From assembly GCA_016194625.1 (NCBI GenBank), contig JACQBB010000232.1, positions 1-9,606 on the forward strand: a stretch of 9,606 nt of DNA, written 5' to 3'. Of the stretch, positions 1-5,153 are shown one piece after another (the stretch's first letter is position 1; every line of letters starts with the position of its first letter). The stretch comes from Elusimicrobiota bacterium (GTDB lineage: Bacteria; Elusimicrobiota; Elusimicrobia; UBA1565; UBA9628). A program made the position numbers and the translations under genes. The notes beneath the pieces are model-generated. The model was not told the DNA's origin. It saw only the letters and a program-made list of their open reading frames with translations, and did no database searches.

Positions 1-2
1 CG

Positions 3-770
3 GTCAAGAGCCCGTGGCCGGCCAACGACACCGTGTGGGCCCACCTGCTCGTGCCGAGGTCCGCCGCGGGCCGCCGCGCGCCGGCGGTGCTGATCCTGCC
101 GGTGATGGCGGCGCCGAACGTCTGGATCGAGACGCGCTTCGCGCGCCACTTCGCCCGCGACGGCCTCGCGGTGATGTGGGTCGAGATGCCGACCCAGTTC
201 CATCGCCGCCCGGACCCGTCCGAGCCGAGCGGCCAGGTGTTCCTGGCCCGGACCCCGGCGCGCCTGGCCGCCAACTTCCGCCAGTCGGTCCTGGACGCGC
301 GGCGCGCGCTGGGCGTGCTGGCCTCCCGCCCGGAGGTGGACGCGGACCGCATCGGCGTCTTCGGCATCAGCCTGGGGGCGATCGTCGGCTCGGTGCTGTA
401 CTCGCTCGACGCGCGTCCCCGCTTCGGGGTGTTCCTCCTGGGCGGGTCCGACTTCCCGTCCTTGGCGGTGGACAGCTCCCTGACCGGGCCGTTCGTCCGG
501 AAGATGGGCATGAAGGCCGGGGACCTGCGCGGCGCGTGGGCGGGGCTGGAGCCGGACGCGCCGAAGGCCGGCAAGCCGGCCCTCCTCGTCAACGCCCGCT
601 GGGACACCGTCATCCCCGCGGCCAACGCGCGACGCCTGGCCGAGGCCTTCCCGGAGGCCCGCCAAGTCTGGGTCCCGGGGGGGCATTACACCGCCATCCT
701 TCATATGGTCTGGATGCCGGCGTGGGTCTCCGCCCGCCTGCGGGAGGCGTTAGGGGAGCCGTCCCGGTAA
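3..770 (+). CDS. Alpha/beta hydrolase, 5' end missing
   Basis: This is the C-terminal 255 residues of an alpha/beta-hydrolase-fold protein. The frame is open to the left edge, so the true start lies outside the window; the GTG at 33 is only an internal valine. Visible core: a hydrophobic strand (AVLILPVMAAPN), the nucleophile elbow GISLG with serine at 369-371, an acid candidate in ARWDTVIP (Asp at 603-605), and a catalytic-histidine candidate in GGHYTAI (His at 684-686). Order and spacing suit a dienelactone hydrolase, acyl-peptidase or ABHD18-like serine hydrolase. The substrate cannot be read from the sequence. No signal peptide can be judged because the N-terminus is absent. No hairpin terminator is seen after the stop, and a new promoter begins 27 bases downstream. 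The fold call is firm; the subfamily is open. Confidence 0.85.
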   Translation, partial: VKSPWPANDTVWAHLLVPRSAAGRRAPAVLILPVMAAPNVWIETRFARHFARDGLAVMWVEMPTQFHRRPDPSEPSGQVFLARTPARLAANFRQSVLDARRALGVLASRPEVDADRIGVFGISLGAIVGSVLYSLDARPRFGVFLLGGSDFPSLAVDSSLTGPFVRKMGMKAGDLRGAWAGLEPDAPKAGKPALLVNARWDTVIPAANARRLAEAFPEARQVWVPGGHYTAILHMVWMPAWVSARLREALGEPSR

Positions 771-797
771 AAAAACGATTAAACGGGCTTCCAACCC

Positions 798-826
798 TTG
801 ACAGGGGGTCCGGGCCGCCCTAAACT
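798..826 (+). promoter_or_regulatory. Sigma-70 promoter of the lipoprotein pair
   Basis: A perfect -35 box TTGACA (798-803), a 17-bp spacer and the -10 box TAAACT (821-826) match the housekeeping-sigma consensus. Predicted transcription start is near 833, giving a leader of about 25 bases that contains a strong Shine-Dalgarno. The match predicts high constitutive expression of the two small lipoproteins. The TTG of the -35 box is in frame with the gene and can be mistaken for its start codon. Confidence 0.85.
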
Positions 827-846
827 AGAGCCTAAGGACCGGAACC

Positions 847-853
847 AAGGAGG
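847..853 (+). promoter_or_regulatory. Ribosome binding site fixing the start at 858
   Basis: AAGGAGG lies 4 bases before the ATG at 858. It places translation initiation there, not at the in-frame TTG at 798, which belongs to the -35 box. Starting at 858 also exposes a clean lipoprotein signal peptide at the N-terminus. Confidence 0.85.
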
Positions 854-857
854 ACGT

Positions 858-1046
858 ATGAAGATTTTCCGTTGGTCGGCGGTGGCTTTGGCGGTGGCGG
901 CGGGCGCCGCGGTCGGTTGCTCGTCCGGCGGCTGCGGCGGCACCAACATCAATTCCAACAGCAACACTCCGGTGGTGACCTGCGGTCCCGGCACGGCTCA
1001 GCAGGGCGGGATCTGCGTCCCGACGCACAACGTGAACGCGCATTGA
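858..1046 (+). CDS. Small Cys-rich lipoprotein, copy 1
   Basis: This 62-residue protein has a lipoprotein signal: a short basic start (MKIFRW), an Ala/Val-rich hydrophobic stretch and a lipobox-like AAVGC with the acceptor cysteine at residue 21. The -3 position is Ala instead of the usual Leu, so the lipobox is slightly weak. The mature part would be only about 42 residues: CSSGGCGG, an Asn/Ser-rich stretch, then a paired-cysteine motif CGPGTAQQGGICVP. That CG-x-GT-x6/7-CVP pattern is shared with the next gene and may form a small disulfide loop. Mature protein should sit in the cell envelope as a lipid-anchored peptide; role unknown. It is the first gene of a two-gene unit behind a strong promoter, with 17 bases between its stop and the next start. 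I do not recognise a named family. Confidence 0.8.
   Translation: MKIFRWSAVALAVAAGAAVGCSSGGCGGTNINSNSNTPVVTCGPGTAQQGGICVPTHNVNAH
876..956 (+). repeat. Duplicated lipoprotein N-terminal segment, copy A
   Basis: These 81 bases match copy B (1088-1168) at 68 of 81 positions by direct count, without gaps. At protein level 26 of 27 residues agree (one Val/Leu change). The segment covers the hydrophobic part of the signal peptide, the lipobox and the start of the mature protein. Confidence 0.9.
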
Positions 1047-1063
1047 GGCGGCGGAGGAACGAT

Positions 1064-1300
1064 ATGAAGAACATGATCCTGCGGGCTTCGGCGGTCGCCC
1101 TCGCTCTCGCGGCGGGCGCCGCGGTCGGCTGTTCCTCCGGCGGCTGCGGCGGGACGAACATCAACTCCGACTCCGGCGGCTCGAACCCGACGAGCATGGC
1201 GTGCGGCAACGGCACTTACCTGAACGCCCAGCATCAGTGCGTGCCGCTGCCGAGCAACAACAACACGCAGGCCGCGCAGACGAACTACATCTCGAACTGA
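1064..1300 (+). CDS. Small Cys-rich lipoprotein, copy 2
   Basis: This 78-residue protein is a paralog of its upstream neighbour. Its start is set by GGAGG at 1053-1057, six bases before the ATG. The signal peptide runs to the lipobox-like AAVGC with cysteine at residue 23, and the following CSSGGCGGTNINS is identical to copy 1. The rest differs: a longer Ser/Gly/Asn linker, a second CG-x-GT-x7-CVP unit (CGNGTYLNAQHQCVP) and an Asn/Gln/Thr-rich tail of about 19 residues absent from copy 1. The mature protein is predicted to be a lipid-anchored, polar, disulfide-capable peptide in the envelope. A strong hairpin terminator follows 19 bases after the stop, so the two lipoproteins form a complete bicistronic unit. 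Function is unknown. Confidence 0.8.
   Translation: MKNMILRASAVALALAAGAAVGCSSGGCGGTNINSDSGGSNPTSMACGNGTYLNAQHQCVPLPSNNNTQAAQTNYISN
1088..1168 (+). repeat. Duplicated lipoprotein N-terminal segment, copy B
   Basis: This is the partner of the segment at 876-956. Of 13 base differences, 11 do not change the amino acid, so the duplication looks old and the encoded segment is held constant. Confidence 0.9.
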
Positions 1301-1319
1301 CGCTCTCGGACCCAGAGAC

Positions 1320-1355
1320 GAACGCCCCGCGTCGCTCGCGCGACGCGGGGCGTTC
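1320..1355. terminator. Bidirectional hairpin terminator between convergent genes
   Basis: A perfect 15-bp inverted repeat (left arm 1320-1334, right arm 1341-1355) surrounds a 6-base loop whose outer C-G may also pair. It sits between the stop of the second lipoprotein gene (1300) and the stop of the converging gene on the other strand (1373). The U-tract is weak on both sides (TTCCGTCC on the + side), but the position and a very stable GC stem support termination of both transcripts. Confidence 0.8.
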
Positions 1356-1372
1356 CGTCCCCGGAGGGAGCG

Positions 1373-2236
1373 TCAGCGCCCGAGGTTGACGGGGGGCGGC
1401 GGCTGCTGTCCCTGCCCCTGCATCGCCTTCTGGATGTCGGGGGTGTTCATGACGTCCTTCATCATCTTGTTCTGGTCCATCTTCGAAGGATCGCCCGAGC
1501 CGATCATCGCGGTGATGCTGGGGGGGAGGCCGAGGCTCCCGGTCACGTTCGAGATCAGGTCCTTGAGCACGCGGTCGTTCTGCAGGACGCTCATCGCGGA
1601 CCCGGTGAGGTCTCCCGGGGCCTGCTTCATCCCGTCGACGACGAACTCGCGGATCTCCGGCTTGCCCGCGTACTTCTTGAGCATCGTCCCGAGGTTCGGG
1701 GCTTTGGACAGGCCGATCATGAACGCGATGGGGTCGTGGTTGCGCGCGTAATCGTCGTTGAGCTTCTTGAGGTCGGGGTAGCTCATCCAGTCGCGGCCGT
1801 ACTGGCGGATGACGGGGTACTTGGCGGTCATCTTCTCGGCGAACCGCCGCACGTCGCCCTCGTGCTTGCGCGCGTTCTCGGTGAAGGAGGCGTGGGACTC
1901 CTGCTTCTTCTGCTCCGGACCGGACGGCGCCGCCGGTCCGGAGGAGCCGGGCGAGCCCGAGCTGGAGTTCGAGTCGACGATCCGGATGCCCGCGTCGGCC
2001 TTCATCATGTCGAGGCTCGAACGGGGCTGTCCGGGGGGCGGGGCCGCGGGCGCGGCCGCGACGGGGCGCGGCGCCGAGGGCGCGGTCGCGATGTCGAACC
2101 CGCTCGTGTCCAGTCCGCCCCCGCCGCGGTTCGAGACGAGGTACCAGCCGACGACCCCGACGAAGGAGCCGAGCACGGCGACGCCGGTGACGATCCAGCC
2201 GAGGCGGCCGCCGCGGGGGGAGGGTTCGTCGCTCAT
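1373..2236 (-). CDS. Membrane-anchored protein of unknown function
   Basis: This 287-residue protein has a short basic N-terminus, one transmembrane helix at about residues 13-34 and a Pro/Ala/Gly/Ser-rich linker at 38-108. A charged, helix-rich domain follows at about 112-275, and the tail is Gln/Pro-rich. The arginines before the helix suggest the N-terminus is inside and the large domain is in the periplasm. Within that domain, short related units recur: KPEIREFVVDGM (192-203), NDRVLKDLISNV (220-231) and NTPDIQKAM (264-272). They faintly resemble the Asp-Pro/helix repeats of STI1-type domains, but this is a visual impression. The start is the ATG at 2236. It has no well-spaced Shine-Dalgarno and lies directly after a promoter -10 box, so the mRNA is probably leaderless. 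It ends convergent to the lipoprotein pair. I recognise no named family. Confidence 0.8.
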   Translation of the reverse strand: MSDEPSPRGGRLGWIVTGVAVLGSFVGVVGWYLVSNRGGGGLDTSGFDIATAPSAPRPVAAAPAAPPPGQPRSSLDMMKADAGIRIVDSNSSSGSPGSSGPAAPSGPEQKKQESHASFTENARKHEGDVRRFAEKMTAKYPVIRQYGRDWMSYPDLKKLNDDYARNHDPIAFMIGLSKAPNLGTMLKKYAGKPEIREFVVDGMKQAPGDLTGSAMSVLQNDRVLKDLISNVTGSLGLPPSITAMIGSGDPSKMDQNKMMKDVMNTPDIQKAMQGQGQQPPPPVNLGR

Positions 2237-2271
2237 GACGTGATTATGTCCCCCGCCGGTTCGTCCGTCAA
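2236..2271 (-). promoter_or_regulatory. Promoter of the membrane-anchored gene, predicted leaderless start
   Basis: On the minus strand, TTGACG (2271-2266), a 17-bp spacer and CATAAT (2248-2243) form a good sigma-70 promoter. Counting from the -10 box puts +1 exactly on the A of the ATG at 2236. The only G-rich stretch upstream overlaps the spacer, so it would not be transcribed. Confidence 0.75.
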
Positions 2272-2302
2272 GACCCCCCGCGCCGGGCGGAGGGTTCTCA
2301 TT

Positions 2303-2320
2303 CCTGAAACATCATTCAGG
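2303..2320 (+). promoter_or_regulatory. Inverted repeat abutting the -10 box, possible operator
   Basis: CCTGAA (2303-2308) and TTCAGG (2315-2320) form a perfect 6-bp inverted repeat around a 6-base spacer. It ends immediately before the TATAAT at 2321, so it occupies the -35/-10 spacer of the operon promoter. That is a typical place for a regulator to block or remodel polymerase binding. With arms of only 6 bp, chance cannot be excluded. Confidence 0.4.
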
Positions 2321-2326
2321 TATAAT
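2321..2326 (+). promoter_or_regulatory. Consensus -10 box, predicted leaderless start
   Basis: TATAAT is a perfect -10 element ending 7 bases before the ATG at 2334, which puts +1 at about 2333. No good -35 box lies at the proper distance, and there is no Shine-Dalgarno. The promoter may therefore need an activator acting near the inverted repeat at 2303-2320. Confidence 0.7.
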
Positions 2327-2333
2327 ACGCCCG

Positions 2334-3689
2334 ATGAGAGCGCGCGTTCTTCCGCTTTTCGCGGCGTTTTTCGCGGCCGCGGCGCCGTGCGGCGCCGTCG
2401 CGTTCAACGACGTCCGGCCCGGCCCGCGGGCCATGGGCATGGGACAGGCGTTCGGCGCCCTGGCCGACGACGCCTTCGGCCCCTTCTACAACCCCGCCGG
2501 CTCGGCGAACACGCCGTTCATCCAGGCGGCCGGCCAGCTCGGCCGCCTCCAGTCGCCGCGCGGGACGCTGACCCACGCCGCCGGCGCCTACCTGCGCCCC
2601 TACGAGCCGATCAACTCCGCGACGGTCGGCGCCGCCTACCATCTCGAGCGCCAGGCCAACGGCGGCGACATGGACACCTTGCTGTTCAACTACGCGCAGG
2701 AGGTCCGCGTCCAGGACGTCCCGCTGTCGAAGCCGCTGAAGGTCGGCGGGAACTTCAAGTTCGTCAACGTGGACAAGGGCCGCGCGGGCGGCGGCGGGAA
2801 GTTCGGCCTGGGCTTCGACGCCGGCGTCCTCGCGCGCACGGAGATGGGCCTGTCGATGGGCGCCGCGCTGACCGACCTGACCAGCAGCGTCGGGGTCCCC
2901 CGCGGAGGCCTCCTGCTCGCGACCGCGTACACCTGGCAGAGGCGCGTGACCTTCGCGGGCGACTTCCGCGTCAAGGGCGGACTCGCCGAGTTCTATCCCG
3001 GCGTCGAGGCGACCTTCCACCAGGGCCTGCTGAAGGTCCGCGCCGGCAAGGGGATGAGCCTGGACGGGGTGAGCACCGTCGCCTTCGGCCTGGGCCTGAA
3101 CTTCTCGCCGGTCATCCTCGACATCGCGATGTCCCTGCCGGCCTCCGGCATCAACCGTCCCGGCGGCGGCTATCAGGCCGGCCTGCACTACCGTTTCGGG
3201 GCGCCCTCGTTCGCCGGCCAGTTCGTCGGCTCGGCCGCGGCGGAGGCCGAGCGCCTGCGCCGCGAGATCGACCGCCTGGAGGACCGCCGCAAGACCCTCG
3301 ACCAGGAGGCGCAGACCGCCGAGTCGAACAAGGCGGCGGCGACCTCGGAGCTGCGCGTCCTCCAGAAGCGCGCGCAGGAGGCGCAGGACGAATACCGGGC
3401 GCTCCTTAAGAAGAACGAGGAGCTCGACTACCGCGCCGCCGACCGCGCCGCCGGGATGGGGCCCGGGGCGAAGCCGGTCGCGGTCCCGAAGGCGCCGCCG
3501 CGCCCCGCGCCGCCGGCGTGGCCGAAGTCGCACCGCGTCGCCACGGGCGATACCCTGCGCTCGATCGCCGGCAAGTTCTACGGCGACCCGAACCTGTGGG
3601 AGCGGATCTACGACGCGAACCCGGACAAGGTCGACCGGGGCCTGCCCGTCGAGGGGGCGACGCTCGTGATCCCGCCGCCGAAGCCCTAG
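2334..3689 (+). CDS. Outer-membrane beta-barrel with coiled coil and LysM domain
   Basis: This 451-residue protein starts with a Sec signal peptide (residues 1 to about 23, ending near GAVA). Next come a PorV/UPF0164-like signature (GPRAMGMGQAFGALADD then FYNPAGSAN, residues 30-59) and alternating Gly/aromatic segments to about 295, consistent with an outer-membrane beta-barrel. A charged heptad-rich coiled coil (about 301-370) and a Pro/Ala-rich linker (376-397) lead to one LysM domain (about 400-447: HRVATGDTLRSIAGKFYG, LWERIYDANP, GATLVIP). The barrel should sit in the outer membrane, with coiled coil and LysM reaching through the periplasm to peptidoglycan; that arrangement is inferred. 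The start is the only one that gives an intact signal peptide. It is the first gene of a four-gene run, 4 bases before the next. The ligand or cargo of the barrel is unknown. Confidence 0.85.
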   Translation: MRARVLPLFAAFFAAAAPCGAVAFNDVRPGPRAMGMGQAFGALADDAFGPFYNPAGSANTPFIQAAGQLGRLQSPRGTLTHAAGAYLRPYEPINSATVGAAYHLERQANGGDMDTLLFNYAQEVRVQDVPLSKPLKVGGNFKFVNVDKGRAGGGGKFGLGFDAGVLARTEMGLSMGAALTDLTSSVGVPRGGLLLATAYTWQRRVTFAGDFRVKGGLAEFYPGVEATFHQGLLKVRAGKGMSLDGVSTVAFGLGLNFSPVILDIAMSLPASGINRPGGGYQAGLHYRFGAPSFAGQFVGSAAAEAERLRREIDRLEDRRKTLDQEAQTAESNKAAATSELRVLQKRAQEAQDEYRALLKKNEELDYRAADRAAGMGPGAKPVAVPKAPPRPAPPAWPKSHRVATGDTLRSIAGKFYGDPNLWERIYDANPDKVDRGLPVEGATLVIPPPKP

Positions 3690-3693
3690 AGCC

Positions 3694-4845
3694 ATGGCCG
3701 CCATCGGAGTGCTCGCCGCCGAGACCGGGGACCGCGAGGAGCTGAGCCTGCTCCTCGGCGAGCTCGGCCACCGCGCCGAGGGGGCCGGCGCGCTCGAGGA
3801 GGCGCTGTCCGCCGCGCGCGAGCGTCGGCCGCGCGCCTTCGTCGTCGTCGACGGCGGCGGGGCCGACGCCGAGGTCCTCGCCCGCGAGCTGTCGCGCGCG
3901 TTCCCGCTCGTGCCCGTCGTCGTCGCGCTGAAGACCCGCGACGCCCGCCGCGCGGTCGCGCTGATGCGCGCGGGCGCCTCCGAGGTCGTCGCGCCGCCGT
4001 GGACGCGCGAGGACCTGAAGGCCTGCGTGTCGAAGAGCCTGCGCGCGGCCGGCACCGTGCTCTCGCCTCTGCGCCTGGCGCCGCGCCGCCGCTCGGCGGT
4101 CTGGTACGCGGTCTGCGTCGGGGCGTTCCTGGCGGCCGCGCTGGGGACCGCCTCCCTGCGCCGCGCGGAGCGCCTGCGCGCCGCGGCGGCCGCGCGCGTG
4201 GACCAGTGGCCGCTCGCCGTCGCCCATCCCGCGGGCCTCGCGTTCGACGGCAAGGACATCTGGGTCGTCGACTGGTTCACGCAGTCGTTCTACCGCCAGT
4301 CGCGCGAGGACGCGCGCGTGCTCTCGGTCGCGCACCTGACCAGCGAGACCCCGGTCGCCGCCTCGTTCGCGCCCGACGGGCTGTGGACGGTGACCGCCGA
4401 CGGGACGATCACGCGCCGCATGCGCGACGCCAAGCTCACGCCGCTGCAGCGCTACGCGAAGGCCGCGCCGAACTCGGCGGGCCTGGCGTTCGACGGCCTG
4501 TACCTGTGGACGCTCGACGAGCGCAGCAGGACCCTCACCAAGCGCCTGCTCGACGAGGCGCTGACGCCGGTCGCGCATTGGCGCCTGCCAGGCCTCAAGC
4601 CGGTCGCGCTGGTCTGGGACGGGCGCGCGCTGTGGACGCTCGACGCGGGCGACCGCGTCCTGCGCCGCCACGACCTGGAGCGCCCCGACCTGGCGCTGAC
4701 GCTCGTGCCCCTGCCCGAGTACGGCGACGGCGTCTACGCGCCGACCGGTCTCGCGTGGGACGGGACGCGCTTCTGGACGGTCGCCGAGCGCCGCGACGGC
4801 AAGGGGCCGGGCCGGCTGTTCCGCCACTCGGAGAACGCGCGATGA
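3694..4845 (+). CDS. Receiver-like domain, TM helix and beta-propeller protein
   Basis: Three parts are visible in 383 residues. Residues 1-117 resemble a response-regulator receiver domain: strand AFVVVD with Asp53 in the phospho-acceptor position, a fourth strand VPVVVAL, and MRAGASEVV before the last helix. The usual acidic pair at the first strand is reduced to Glu10, and the Lys of the normal KP motif is replaced (PPW, residues 101-103), so phosphorylation is doubtful. A transmembrane helix spans about 134-155, preceded by RRR, which places the receiver in the cytoplasm. Residues 177-383 hold about five propeller-like repeats of roughly 40 residues, each with a GLAFDG-x2-LWT-x-D core (near 181, 222, 263, 304 and 352), predicted periplasmic. 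No DNA-binding, kinase or GGDEF output is present. Lacking a clear Shine-Dalgarno, it starts 4 bases after the previous stop and so is probably translationally coupled. Its stop overlaps the next start (ATGA). Confidence 0.8.
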   Translation: MAAIGVLAAETGDREELSLLLGELGHRAEGAGALEEALSAARERRPRAFVVVDGGGADAEVLARELSRAFPLVPVVVALKTRDARRAVALMRAGASEVVAPPWTREDLKACVSKSLRAAGTVLSPLRLAPRRRSAVWYAVCVGAFLAAALGTASLRRAERLRAAAAARVDQWPLAVAHPAGLAFDGKDIWVVDWFTQSFYRQSREDARVLSVAHLTSETPVAASFAPDGLWTVTADGTITRRMRDAKLTPLQRYAKAAPNSAGLAFDGLYLWTLDERSRTLTKRLLDEALTPVAHWRLPGLKPVALVWDGRALWTLDAGDRVLRRHDLERPDLALTLVPLPEYGDGVYAPTGLAWDGTRFWTVAERRDGKGPGRLFRHSENAR

Positions 4846-5153
4846 GCCGGACCCCGTCGCCGGTCCCGGTCGCGCTGAGCTTCCCGCCGTCGTCGGCGCG
4901 CCAGGACGCGTGGGGCAAGCTCCTCGGCCTGACCGCGGGCGGCGCGGAGCTGACCACGGCGGTCCGCCTCGTCAAGGGCGAGGGCGTCCTGCTCGCGTTC
5001 GAGCTGGGCGGCGAGGCCTTCGAGTCCCTGCGCGCGCTCGTCGTCCACGCCGAGGAGGACGACGGCCACCGGCGCGCGGAACTGCGCTTCGTCGACGAGG
5101 TCGAGCGGCGGCGCCTCGCCAAGGCGCTGACCGAGGTCCTCTCGCGCTCGTGA
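4842..5153 (+). CDS. Degenerate PilZ-like domain protein
   Basis: This 103-residue single-domain protein has the order of elements of a PilZ domain. There is a first strand, then LLGLTAGGAELTT (residues 27-39) at the place of the D/N-x-S-x2-G loop. After it come VLLAFEL, a strand LRALVVHAE, ELRFVDEVE and a C-terminal helix. Canonical PilZ domains bind cyclic di-GMP through an N-terminal RxxxR and the D/N-x-S-x2-G loop. Here RxxxR is absent and the loop reads GLTAGG, so the nucleotide site looks lost or altered. The protein is probably cytoplasmic and lacks a signal peptide. It overlaps both neighbours by 4 bases: ATGA at 4842 with the receiver/propeller gene and GTGA at 5150 with the ferrochelatase gene. 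The three are therefore likely co-translated. The PilZ call rests on pattern only. Confidence 0.6.
   Translation: MSRTPSPVPVALSFPPSSARQDAWGKLLGLTAGGAELTTAVRLVKGEGVLLAFELGGEAFESLRALVVHAEEDDGHRRAELRFVDEVERRRLAKALTEVLSRS

Noticed and set aside
33..770. Hydrolase starting at GTG 33
   Set aside because: The same frame is open to the left edge with plausible coding sequence (VKSPWPAND before the valine), so the gene more likely begins outside the window.
768..800. Intrinsic terminator after the hydrolase gene at the A-run 769-775
   Set aside because: The run is A on the coding strand, not T, and no stable hairpin precedes it.
798..857. N-terminal extension of lipoprotein copy 1 starting at TTG 798
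   Set aside because: The TTG is part of a perfect -35 box, the extension would precede the predicted transcription start, and AAGGAGG points to the ATG at 858.
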